Source: Pseudomonadota bacterium (GTDB taxonomy: Bacteria > Bdellovibrionota > UBA1018). From it: a DNA stretch of 64,000 nucleotides. This document shows, piece after piece, positions 34,853 through 42,655 of the stretch. Location: assembly GCA_027485695.1 (NCBI GenBank), contig JAIXQO010000004.1, positions 258,408 to 322,407 of the forward strand. Reading direction: 5' to 3'. The notes under the pieces are model-generated. The model saw nothing but the letters and a program-made list of their open reading frames with translations. It ran no database searches and was not told the origin of the DNA. Each line of letters starts with the position of its first letter. The stretch's first letter is position 1. The translations under genes were made by a program, and so were the position numbers.

Positions 34853-34996
34853 CTATTTTAGATGATGAACGGACCACTTCGCAACGACGCGTGAGGCGGC
34901 ATCCACTGGTGCGGCGGCTTGCCATCGTTTTTCCGCAACGACAATCACGGTAGCGAATATTCCGAGCACCAAGACCAGTCCAGGAACCATTCTCAT
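34853..34996 (-). CDS. Possible 47-residue single-membrane-helix protein
   Basis: An ATG at 34996 opens a 47-codon frame: MRMVPGLVLVLGIFATVIVV and then a positive, amphipathic tail ending in AKWSVHHLK. One membrane helix is clear. The ribosome binding site is weak (AGAAG). The frame lies just after the POT terminator, so it would need read-through or its own promoter. It may be a small membrane protein or a chance frame. Confidence 0.35.
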   Translation of the reverse strand: MRMVPGLVLVLGIFATVIVVAEKRWQAAAPVDAASRVVAKWSVHHLK

Positions 34997-35010
34997 CACT
35001 GAACTTCTGA

Positions 35011-35046
35011 AACAAAAAACCCCCGAAGCCATAGGCCCCAGGGGTT
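35011..35046 (-). terminator. Intrinsic terminator of the peptide transporter gene
   Basis: On the minus strand AACCCC (35046-35041) pairs with GGGGTT (35023-35018), followed by a run of six Ts (complement of 35014-35019). It lies 27 bases after the transporter stop codon. Confidence 0.8.
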
Positions 35047-35072
35047 ATCCATTTTAACGCTACAAGTCAATA

Positions 35073-36470
35073 CTAAGACTTCGTCCCAATGATCTTGCGA
35101 AGCGGGCGATTCGCGATAAAGAACGCGAATGCGGCAGCGACGCCGAGGACCACGAGGATCGCGAAGAAGCGGTCGTAACCGATCACGCTATAGAAGCTAC
35201 CGATAAACCCGGCCGCGTAGTTACCGAGCGCGATCGAACCGAAGAACAAGCCCATCATCGTAGAAACGAGACGCTTAGGCGCGACCTTGGAAACGAGAGC
35301 CAGGCCGATTGGCGAGAGATAGAGCTCACCCATCGTGAAGATCCAGGTGGTCGAGGCAAGCCACATGACGCTGCCTTTTTCACCTTCTGGAACCACTTTG
35401 GAAGCGGCGATCATGACGACGAATGCGATACCAACCAAGAAACAGCCGATACCCATCTTGGTGACGCTCGTTGGTTCTTTGTTCTTGCGAGCTTGCATCG
35501 CCCAGAAGCGATCCAAGAGCGGTGCGAACACGAAGATGAAGAAAGGATTAAACGACTGATACCAGGTGTCTGGGATCGTGAATCCCAGGAACGACCAGTT
35601 CGTTTTGTCCGAGGCCCAGAGCTGCAACGTATTACCTTGTTGCTCATAGATCGCCCAGAACGCCATGTTCAGTGCGAACACAACGAGAAGTGCGATTACG
35701 CGCTTCCAGAAATCTGGCTCGTCTTGGGATTCGCCTTGAGCTGAAGATTTCGGAGCCATGCGCTCTTCGGCAGGCAAGTAGCCACGACCGAAGTGATACA
35801 CCACGAGTCCCACCATCATTCCGACGCCGGCAGCTCCGAAGCCATAGTGCCATCCGAATTTTTGCCCGAGGGTTCCGCAAACGAGCGCCGCAAAGAATGC
35901 GCCGATATTGATACCCATGTAGAAGATCGTGTAAGCGCCATCGACGCGCTTATCGCCTTCTGGGTAAACCGCACCGACTTGAGTCGAGATGTTCGGCTTG
36001 AAGCAACCGTTACCCAGCACGATAAAGAAAAGCGCGATAAAGAAATAAGACTCAATCGCCATCAAGAAGTGACCGATCGCCATGAGCACGCCGCCCAGGT
36101 AAACGGACTTGCGTTTGCCCAGCCAGGTGTCCGCCAGGAGACCACCCAGGATCGGAGTGATGTAGACGAAGCTCGTGTAGAAACCGTAAATCTGCGAAGC
36201 GATCGCTTGAGAGCTGACGCCCTCACCCGTGATGCCCGCTTTTTCAAGGACGCTGACGATGAATGGACGGATCGTTTCCCAACCCAGTACAGTCATCCCG
36301 CCGTCTGCGGCCGCGATCAGATACTTGGTCATGTAGAGAACGAGGAGTGCGCGCATCCCGTAGAACGAGAACCGCTCCCACATTTCCGTGAAAAACAGGA
36401 TAAACAGGCCGCGTGGGTGACCCAACCAATCCTTAGAATTTGAATTCGCCACCTGCGATGCGTTAGCCAT
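35073..36470 (-). CDS. POT-family proton-dependent di/tripeptide transporter
   Basis: POT/PTR2 carriers import di- and tripeptides with protons. The start chosen is the ATG at 36470 because AAGGAG lies eight bases before it, giving 465 residues; an ATG at 36503 has no such site. The PTR2 signature FFTEMWERFSFYGMRALL is at about 25-42, with ExxER in TEMWERFS. Twelve or more hydrophobic helices follow, including GNGCFKPNISTQVGAVY, which matches the second PTR2 motif. Peptide import fits an organism rich in secreted proteases. A 20-base inverted repeat and a hairpin array lie upstream. Confidence 0.95.
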   Translation of the reverse strand: MANASQVANSNSKDWLGHPRGLFILFFTEMWERFSFYGMRALLVLYMTKYLIAAADGGMTVLGWETIRPFIVSVLEKAGITGEGVSSQAIASQIYGFYTSFVYITPILGGLLADTWLGKRKSVYLGGVLMAIGHFLMAIESYFFIALFFIVLGNGCFKPNISTQVGAVYPEGDKRVDGAYTIFYMGINIGAFFAALVCGTLGQKFGWHYGFGAAGVGMMVGLVVYHFGRGYLPAEERMAPKSSAQGESQDEPDFWKRVIALLVVFALNMAFWAIYEQQGNTLQLWASDKTNWSFLGFTIPDTWYQSFNPFFIFVFAPLLDRFWAMQARKNKEPTSVTKMGIGCFLVGIAFVVMIAASKVVPEGEKGSVMWLASTTWIFTMGELYLSPIGLALVSKVAPKRLVSTMMGLFFGSIALGNYAAGFIGSFYSVIGYDRFFAILVVLGVAAAFAFFIANRPLRKIIGTKS

Positions 36471-36509
36471 AAGAGCTCCTTCTAGATCATTAACAGAGAC
36501 CAATGAGTG

Positions 36510-36529
36510 AGATCATCTCTAGGTGATCT
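36510..36529. promoter_or_regulatory. Inverted repeat in the POT promoter region
   Basis: AGATCA (36510-36515) and TGATCT (36524-36529) are perfect arms with an 8-base spacer, 40 bases before the transporter start. The position is that of an operator. No known regulator is implied by the sequence. Confidence 0.35.
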
Positions 36530-36537
36530 TGATTAAA

Positions 36538-36636
36538 AAGACCAGCAGGATTGCTGGTCTTCACGCGAAGCAATTCGCGCCCGAAGGGCAAGGTCCATGG
36601 ATGGACCGCCGTAAAACACCAGCAGGATTGCTGGTG
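36538..36636 (-). terminator. Array of five short hairpins ending in terminator-like repeats
   Basis: Five near-perfect inverted repeats stand side by side: AAGACCAGCA-loop-TGCTGGTCTT (36538-36561), CGCGAA-GCAA-TTCGCG (36564-36579), GCCC-GAA-GGGC (36579-36589), GGTCCA-TGGA-TGGACC (36592-36607), and CACCAGCA-GGAT-TGCTGGTG (36617-36636). The first and last share the core ACCAGCA-GGAT-TGCTGGT. Read on the minus strand, the last is followed by TTTT and the first by TTTTT, so both look like terminators of the malate-synthase-like operon. The three hairpins between them are not needed for that. Confidence 0.65.
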
Positions 36637-36654
36637 ATTCCGAGGAGCTCCCGC

Positions 36655-37851
36655 TTATCGAAGGGATGATTCGGCGTAATTGAGGGCCGCAGGAACTGAA
36701 TACTCCGTAATATTCGAGTTCAGGATGAATGAATCAAATAACCGAGCGGTCGATTCCAATTCACGGTCCACGATGAGGTGTCGAATACGAAGGTACTCCG
36801 ACACACTTAAGCGCTCCGAGCCCGTTAAAACGGCTTGAAAACGGACCCACTGCCAAAGCTGGCAACGATCAAGTTCAAATCGGGCGAGAGGGAAAACAAC
36901 GTCACCTTGTAGCCAACGATCGAGGAAACGCAAACAGTCGCGGAGCATTCGCTCGACATCTTTCTCGCTTGGAGTCACCCAACCTGGCGTTGTGACAAAC
37001 GGAACCTCTAATGCCTGCAGCGATCGATCGCTTCCTAAAAAATGCACGCCGCGTTTTTCAGCACGAGACGCCACAAAACCTAAAACCGGCGCCAGCCATT
37101 GTGAGATCGCTTCGGCATCCATCACCGGCAATAGGCCTGATTGCTGATGGCCCAAGATCTTGATCCAGTGAAACGCATAGTCGAGCGGATCAAACATCAT
37201 CCAAGAGATGCGATCTTTGAGTTCGAAAATCATCTCTTCGCACTCGATCGCACCGAAAACTGTTTCCACCTCAAGCGCTGCACGGATGGACGCTCGGGGT
37301 AAACGATAGAGGTCTTCGAGGTAAAAAAGCACGTCACTCCAGAAACGCGCTTCGAACGCGGTTTCCAGTTTCGGGATGCGAACGCCGAAATGACCTTTGT
37401 TCTCTCGACGAGATTCCAGCCAAATCACCAGATCCACCCAAGCCGCAGGCAAAGGACGGCCCGCCAACAGGATGGATTTTTCTTCCATATGGATTCCGCG
37501 CGGACGGAACCAGGCCATCGAGCGATCGAGATTCTGCGCAGCCTCGACACGATGATCCCAAAGCGGAGAAAGACCATCTTCGAAATCAACGAAGGTGTCT
37601 GGAGCATTCATGTGCTCATCGGAGCGCACAGAAGCTTTCCAGGCGGCCAAGCGAACGCGCTCACTCTCAGGTTTCAACGTCCAAGCGTATCCGATCAATC
37701 GAGCGGAGCGAAAACGGTCGTTCCTCTTCTGCAAAAGGTCCGAGCGAGTAACCTGAAACGCTTCCGTCAATTGCACGAGGCGCGCTTGAGCTGCGTCCGA
37801 TAGCAGGCTTGAAAAACCCGTTCCGTGAGTGAACTCCAACTTCGAACTCAT
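36655..37851 (-). CDS. Shortened malate-synthase-like protein, probably not a normal malate synthase
   Basis: Malate synthase joins glyoxylate and acetyl-CoA. The 398-residue product follows malate synthase A in order: TFVDFEDGLSPLWDHRVEAAQNL (Asp-Phe-Glu-Asp at 89-92), PRGIHMEEK with Arg118, RIPKLE, IRAALEVETVFGAIECEEMI with Glu196, LDYAFHW with Asp224, then WLQGD and QLWQWV at 331-336. Glu196, Asp224 and Arg118 correspond to metal and glyoxylate ligands. It is about 130 residues shorter than family members. The segment before QLWQW, normally an NLMEDAATAEISR-type loop with the catalytic Asp, is reduced to VVFPLARFELDRC, and the acetyl-CoA-binding segment is much shortened. It overlaps the DUF2384 gene by ATGA. 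A changed or binding function is likely. Confidence 0.7.
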   Translation of the reverse strand: MSSKLEFTHGTGFSSLLSDAAQARLVQLTEAFQVTRSDLLQKRNDRFRSARLIGYAWTLKPESERVRLAAWKASVRSDEHMNAPDTFVDFEDGLSPLWDHRVEAAQNLDRSMAWFRPRGIHMEEKSILLAGRPLPAAWVDLVIWLESRRENKGHFGVRIPKLETAFEARFWSDVLFYLEDLYRLPRASIRAALEVETVFGAIECEEMIFELKDRISWMMFDPLDYAFHWIKILGHQQSGLLPVMDAEAISQWLAPVLGFVASRAEKRGVHFLGSDRSLQALEVPFVTTPGWVTPSEKDVERMLRDCLRFLDRWLQGDVVFPLARFELDRCQLWQWVRFQAVLTGSERLSVSEYLRIRHLIVDRELESTARLFDSFILNSNITEYSVPAALNYAESSLR

Positions 37852-38219
37852 CCGACACCCTCGCCTTCGTGAGAAGTCATTTTTTTCGCAGCGGCAACGC
37901 TGGTGAGGACGTAAGCAATCCAGTTCATTTCTTCGTTACCTTGGCGCATCAGCTCCGTCGGCGTCTTGCCTTCGAATGCTTCATTCGGTTGCGCGAGCCA
38001 TTTCAACTGGTCTTCTGGATTCGGATAGATTTCTGAGAGTCGCGCATGCACGGCGAGAATCGGTCGCAATTCGCCTAGATCGATCGGCAGTTCTTCTTCT
38101 CCAGCCTGAAGCGCCTCGACTAAACGGCCCGCAGTGACTCCGGAAATCGACGAAACTTGTTCGATCCCGATACCCCAGTCCGACTTTAATCGATTTAAAT
38201 GTTCGATCCAGCTCATCAT
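37848..38219 (-). CDS. DUF2384 (Xre/MbcA/ParS-type) antitoxin-like protein
   Basis: The C-terminal half, YPNPEDQLKWLAQPNEAF and GKTPTELMRQGNEEMN, matches the DUF2384 toxin-binding domain (W-L..PN..L.GKTP..L). Residues 15-45 (GIGIEQVSSISGVTAGRLVEAL) look like a helix-turn-helix. In the usual pairs it neutralises RES-domain toxins that attack NAD+. No RES gene is present here; its partner by a four-base overlap is the malate-synthase-like gene. There is no clear ribosome binding site before the ATG at 38219 (or 38216), so the mRNA may be leaderless; CATAAT sits about 25 bases upstream. Confidence 0.75.
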   Translation of the reverse strand: MMSWIEHLNRLKSDWGIGIEQVSSISGVTAGRLVEALQAGEEELPIDLGELRPILAVHARLSEIYPNPEDQLKWLAQPNEAFEGKTPTELMRQGNEEMNWIAYVLTSVAAAKKMTSHEGEGVG

Positions 38220-38334
38220 AATAAGAGAGCGGAAGGTGCCACTATTATGGGCAAAATTCGAGCGAAAAGATCATTCATCATTCGCTTCTCAATCCTCGGG
38301 AATCAGGCGAATATTTATGAAACAGGAGCTCCAT

Positions 38335-38727
38335 ATGCGTAGCGTTATTTTATTCTTCAGCATTCTCTGCGCTGCTCAAGCAGAAACCAAAATCACCGAG
38401 AAAATTCCTGGGGACGAGAAAGACACGAGCGTCTTTATCCAAAAGAAAACGGGCGTTAAGCTCGAAAACGATTTCGAGATCCAAAGCGGCGAAGAGGAAA
38501 TCGAAGGCGAACCCACCGCTGGAACCAAAGCCGCGCGCGCCAAATGGACCACCGCCTGCAATGATTGGAAAAAGGAGTTTCGAGAAAATAATAAAGAAAA
38601 CTCCATCATTCAACTCTCTTGCGGCTCCGCAAAAATGGAGACCGATGGCGCAGGCTCTGGTGAATACACCTATCGCTCGACTGGAAAATTCAAAGTCAAA
38701 GTCCGCGTTCGAGACACCGCCAAGTGA
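38335..38727 (+). CDS. Small secreted protein of unknown function
   Basis: The start at 38335 has AGGAG six bases ahead; longer frames upstream lack support. The 130 residues start with a signal peptide ([16 protein letters not shown]) followed by an acidic, lysine-rich mature part ([19 protein letters not shown]) with two cysteines ([11 protein letters not shown] and [11 protein letters not shown]) and a [20 protein letters not shown] end that looks beta-rich. No family recognised. Its stop overlaps the GTG start of csaA. Confidence 0.75.
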   Translation: MRSVILFFSILCAAQAETKITEKIPGDEKDTSVFIQKKTGVKLENDFEIQSGEEEIEGEPTAGTKAARAKWTTACNDWKKEFRENNKENSIIQLSCGSAKMETDGAGSGEYTYRSTGKFKVKVRVRDTAK

Positions 38728-39062
38728 ACGAGACGATCGGATGGAATGATTTTCTCAAAGTCGACATTCGGGTGGGTACCATCACGCGAGTAGAACCGTT
38801 TCCAGAAGCTCGTCGCCCTGCCTACAAACTCTGGGTAGACCTGGGAGAGCTGGGCATCAAGAAGTCGTCTGCGCAGATCACTCAACTCTACGATCCGGAG
38901 ACACTCGTCGGGACCCAAGTCGTTTGCGTCTGCAATTTCCCAGAAAAACAAGTCGGCCCATTCATGTCCCAAGTTCTGGTCACCGGGTTCTCTCAACCCG
39001 ACGGAGCCATCGTGCTCGCGCGCCCCGAGCGACCCGTACCGAACGGGAGCCGATTGATCTAG
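38724..39062 (+). CDS. csaA: CsaA-type tRNA-binding domain protein
   Basis: The 112 residues form one EMAPII/tRNA-binding OB fold: [69 protein letters not shown]. This is the CsaA family, which binds tRNA and has been linked to protein export in Bacillus. It starts at GTG overlapping the stop of the upstream secreted-protein gene (GTGA). The role in this organism is open. Confidence 0.92.
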   Translation: MNETIGWNDFLKVDIRVGTITRVEPFPEARRPAYKLWVDLGELGIKKSSAQITQLYDPETLVGTQVVCVCNFPEKQVGPFMSQVLVTGFSQPDGAIVLARPERPVPNGSRLI

Positions 39063-39087
39063 GCCATATGAATGGGAAGAAAAAATC

Positions 39088-40899
39088 CTAGCGAGCGCTC
39101 TGGACCTGTGAGGCCGGTGCGCGGTTCATTTCATCACCGCCCGTGGGCGGTGCGAGAGTCTCGTTCAAACGAACAGCTTGTCCGCCACCTAACGTGATTG
39201 TCTCGGTTTTTTCGAGCTGCATACTCGGGTTCCGCAATGTGATCTTGTAGTCGCCCTCTGGAACGATCAAGTCTTCGATCGGAGATTGCATCGACCATTT
39301 CAAATCTTCGGACTGAATTTCAACCTGAGCGCTGAGATCAGTCGTAATGGACAACCGCGCTTCGCGAATCGGAGTGAGCTGAAGCGCGAGTAGGTACGGA
39401 GATTCCGTCGTCGACGGGAGCACGAAGGTCTTATCGACGGTCTTAAATCGCGGATGAGTCACGAGTAGAGCAAAAGGGCTTTCTAAGGGCAAATCCATCT
39501 CTTGATGAGACCCATGCGTGACAAGTCCAGCGATACGGACCTGAAGCGACGCGCTTTCGAATGGAACCCGCAAGCTCGCACGCACATATTTGACCTGAAG
39601 AGGGTCGATCGATCGAGGCTGGCTTTTTTCGAGTTTTCCGAATGATACGAGCTTTTCGAAATCAAAATCTTTTTTGTAAAGATAGTGCGCCGACGCCAGT
39701 AACAAGAAGCCCGCAATGATGCGGGAATGGTAGTGAGTTTTTTGTTTCGGAGTGAAGTCATCAGCCGATGCAACCCGAATCACCCGACGCACTGGCTGCG
39801 CTGGCTCAACAGACAGCACGACTTCACTGCTATCCGAAGCCTGCATTTCATAGATATTCGAAAAGAATGGCGACGGAGCCGCACGCAGCGGTCGAGTCGT
39901 CTGAGTTTTCTCCGTGATGAGCCCTGTCTTCTCGCAAAGTGTCTGCACCTCGTACCGATGGCGCTGCATATCGTTCGAGAATCGGTCGACCACGAATTTG
40001 GCCATGTTTTCGTAACCGAATCCTGAATTCAGTGCACGGAGCTCTTTTTGAATGTACTGAGCAAATGCCGCCATGGAGGAAAAACGCTGATCGCGATCAC
40101 GTTGGAGCGCATGCAAAACGATGGCATCAAGCTGGGGAGAAATGCCCGGCACGATGCTCGATGGAGGTGGAATCACGAACTGTTTGTCCACCACGCGAAG
40201 AATGGTAGTCGCCTCGTTTTTCGTGGTAAAAAGTGCGCGCCCCGTCAGCAACTCCCAAAGGACCGCACCTAGTGAAAAAACATCCGTGCGGGCATCGAGT
40301 TTCTCACCTTTGCACGCCTCCGGAGACATGTACTGGGCTTTGCCAACGATACCGTCTTTAGTTTCCGTTTTTTCTTCGCTGAGATTTTTGGCGATTCCGA
40401 AATCAATAATCCTGACACGGCCGTCGTAACCGAAAAACAAGTTCGTTGGACTGACATCTCGGTGAATGATTGGACGCAATTGATTGGTTCGACGATCTTG
40501 AAACGTATGAGCGTAATGCAGACCTTGAGCAGCGTCGTGGACGATCCCCAGCGCTATCTCAGGTGTCAGAGGAACTGTAGAGGCGGTTTGATCCAAAATC
40601 TCGCGGACGTTTTTGCCTTCGATCCAGTCGAGGATGATATAGAGTCGACCCTCGTCGTCACCCATATCCAAGAGCGGTACGATATTCGGATGAGACAGAC
40701 CGATCATGGCGCGGATTTCGGACTCAAAAAACGTGCGGTACTCGAGATTGTTCTCAAACTCGGTTGAAACGCATTTCAAAATCACCAATCTTCCCTGGCC
40801 GGGACCTTCGGCAACTTGAGCAAGGTAAATCGACCCCATGCCACCTTGGGCAATGAGCTTGAGAGTTCGATATTTTCCAATGCGAGGAAGCTCCGCCAT
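39088..40899 (-). CDS. Membrane Ser/Thr protein kinase
   Basis: The 603-residue protein has a kinase domain at about 8-290: glycine loop LIAQGGMGSIYLAQ, VAIL-type Lys in RLVILKCVS, catalytic loop HRDVSPTNLFFGYDGRVRIIDFG (HRD, DFG), and the activation segment VGKAQYMSPEACKGE. The HRDVSP variant is frequent in myxobacteria and relatives. A region rich in charged residues leads to one membrane helix at about 392-410 (IIAGFLLLASAHYLYKK). The C-terminal 190 residues are beta-rich and extracytoplasmic with a PEGA-like look (LIVPEGDYKITLRNPSM). An external sensor that signals to an internal kinase is likely. Confidence 0.92.
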   Translation of the reverse strand: MAELPRIGKYRTLKLIAQGGMGSIYLAQVAEGPGQGRLVILKCVSTEFENNLEYRTFFESEIRAMIGLSHPNIVPLLDMGDDEGRLYIILDWIEGKNVREILDQTASTVPLTPEIALGIVHDAAQGLHYAHTFQDRRTNQLRPIIHRDVSPTNLFFGYDGRVRIIDFGIAKNLSEEKTETKDGIVGKAQYMSPEACKGEKLDARTDVFSLGAVLWELLTGRALFTTKNEATTILRVVDKQFVIPPPSSIVPGISPQLDAIVLHALQRDRDQRFSSMAAFAQYIQKELRALNSGFGYENMAKFVVDRFSNDMQRHRYEVQTLCEKTGLITEKTQTTRPLRAAPSPFFSNIYEMQASDSSEVVLSVEPAQPVRRVIRVASADDFTPKQKTHYHSRIIAGFLLLASAHYLYKKDFDFEKLVSFGKLEKSQPRSIDPLQVKYVRASLRVPFESASLQVRIAGLVTHGSHQEMDLPLESPFALLVTHPRFKTVDKTFVLPSTTESPYLLALQLTPIREARLSITTDLSAQVEIQSEDLKWSMQSPIEDLIVPEGDYKITLRNPSMQLEKTETITLGGGQAVRLNETLAPPTGGDEMNRAPASQVQSAR

Positions 40900-41029
40900 G
40901 TACTTAATCAGTATCGATCAGAAGTACATGAAACTTAACTTTAACCACTGAATACGACTGAAATGACGTCACCGTAATGAACTTCAAAGCATTTCGTCAA
41001 ATTTCAAACGACCGTTGAATCAGAAGGGT

Positions 41030-42448
41030 TCAATCTACTAACAAATTCGACGACTGAACTCGCTTAAGACAAATATCTCCGTTGCGGATCGCTTCGCCAT
41101 TTTTGCGTCTATTTCTCGAGAAACGTCCCTTTTCTACTCCCACCAACAAAATCGGTTTTGCGGTCTTACTACGCGATTTTGCTGCGATCGCTAAGTCCGT
41201 GGCAGCAACCACTGAATCTTCGCATCCGAAAATATTATCCTCGACGATCGCTTTTGAGGAACCGAACGCGCTACCGATCAAATGTTTTAAGAAAAAACCT
41301 CCATCGATTCGATTATTCAAGACCTCTAGCTGACCGATTCCGCGTACGCCCAAAACACTTCCGGTATCGTCAAACGAATTTCCGATCAATTTCAACGAGA
41401 CATTGCCATCTGCTATCTTTGGCTGTGGTTCACCTTCGCTGCACCATTTCCCGAGTCGAGCGCGATCTTTTGAATGATCACATAGGCGCGCGCTGTAAAT
41501 GAGGTGAGCTCGTACTCCTTTGGCTAGGCCGACATTGTCCGCATATCGCAACTGAGTCGAGGAACTATTTGAAAGAGTCGCTGTCAGATGAGTTGCCCCT
41601 TCCATGAGTAGAAATCGATACGCATGCTGACCAGAGCCTTCGGCCGTAACATGATCAAACACGATGTTCAGATTTTTGGTATGAACTTCAGGCAGCCCAT
41701 CGATGGCATGTAACTGCAAAGACGAAACCACCGCAAATGAGGTTTGCGGCGCATTGATGCATCGGACATTTTCAAAGCGAATATTTTCCGCATGAGCGAC
41801 ACCCACACAATTCCTAAACTGAAGCGCTTCCTTACTCCGTGCACTGTATTCAGCGTCCTCTCCATTCGGTGGATAGTCGGATATGTAGTAGCCGATCTCT
41901 ACAATGTTCAGATCTCGAATGGTGACATCACGGGCCATTTCACTCATTTTTGAGTCATGATATTTCTTTTTGCTGTTTCTATATTGAGGATAAAACTTGC
42001 CTGGAATGAGTCCCACGACATCTAGCGAATCGCCCCAAAAGCTCGGAAACCGCGAGATATTTACGATGGTGGCGCCACAACCTAGTATTTCTGCGTTTGA
42101 TCCACTCAAGACCAACCCGCCGTAATGATTTGAACGTTGGATTTTTTTATCGAGAAAATAAGCTCGGTCTTTACTAAAACGCAATCTACAGCGCTTACCC
42201 GTTAATTTCGATTGAGCGAAACATTCATCAATCGCGAACTGGATGGCTGAACCATCTCCCGAGTCATCCGATTTAGATTTCGTTAAATTGAATAAGGAGA
42301 TTACGCTGTCGACATGAACAATACTCAAGTCGGGCTCATCCATGCCACAAGGATCAAGAGATCGAATGGGAAGGTCTGCTAACGCAGAATCAGCCCCTAA
42401 AATAAATACGAACCCAGCTGCAAATACGTTCCACTTCTTGCTAAGCAT
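41030..42448 (-). CDS. Secreted protein with right-handed beta-helix-type repeats
   Basis: The 472 residues start with a signal peptide (FAAGFVFILGADSALA). A polysaccharide-lyase-like organisation is suggested by regular short strands with Asn and hydrophobic ladder positions, such as VTIRDLNIVEIGYYI, IRFENVRCINAPQ, LNIVFDHVTAEGS and LIGNSFDDTGSVLGVRGIGQLEVLNNRIDGG. This fits the pectate-lyase / PbH1 fold, often found in carbohydrate-active or surface proteins. No catalytic motif is recognised. It sits alone between the kinase and nrdB. Confidence 0.7.
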   Translation of the reverse strand: MLSKKWNVFAAGFVFILGADSALADLPIRSLDPCGMDEPDLSIVHVDSVISLFNLTKSKSDDSGDGSAIQFAIDECFAQSKLTGKRCRLRFSKDRAYFLDKKIQRSNHYGGLVLSGSNAEILGCGATIVNISRFPSFWGDSLDVVGLIPGKFYPQYRNSKKKYHDSKMSEMARDVTIRDLNIVEIGYYISDYPPNGEDAEYSARSKEALQFRNCVGVAHAENIRFENVRCINAPQTSFAVVSSLQLHAIDGLPEVHTKNLNIVFDHVTAEGSGQHAYRFLLMEGATHLTATLSNSSSTQLRYADNVGLAKGVRAHLIYSARLCDHSKDRARLGKWCSEGEPQPKIADGNVSLKLIGNSFDDTGSVLGVRGIGQLEVLNNRIDGGFFLKHLIGSAFGSSKAIVEDNIFGCEDSVVAATDLAIAAKSRSKTAKPILLVGVEKGRFSRNRRKNGEAIRNGDICLKRVQSSNLLVD

Positions 42449-42585
42449 TCAGTCATTCTAGGCTCAATACTCTAGACCAAAAATGTGTCGGAATTGACCT
42501 CTTGCTAAATAGAGGCTAAATGCGATTTAAACAAAATATAAATATATAATTATTATTTTGTTGCCATTTAAAATGGCGAGTACTT

Positions 42586-42623
42586 AAAAAAAACAGGGGA
42601 GAACCGCCCCCGGCCCTCCCCTG
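42586..42623 (-). terminator. Intrinsic terminator after nrdB
   Basis: On the minus strand CAGGGGAG (42623-42616) pairs with CTCCCCTG (42601-42594) and is followed by eight Ts (complement of 42586-42593). The rest of 42449-42655 is AT-rich without a gene. Confidence 0.88.
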
Positions 42624-42655
42624 CTCTGAATGGAACTCACTCTCGTCTTGAGAGG

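Noticed and set aside
36541-36636. Repeated ACCAGCA-GGAT-TGCTGGT units as a CRISPR or mobile element
   Set aside because: Only two copies, each a hairpin with a T-run on the minus strand, and no cas gene or transposase is near; terminators explain them better.
36655-38219. Standard RES/Xre toxin-antitoxin pair
   Set aside because: The partner gene is malate-synthase-like and has none of the RES family motifs.
38134-38334. Longer N-terminus for the secreted protein at 38335
   Set aside because: It would precede the signal peptide with a basic stretch; the ATG at 38335 has the ribosome binding site.
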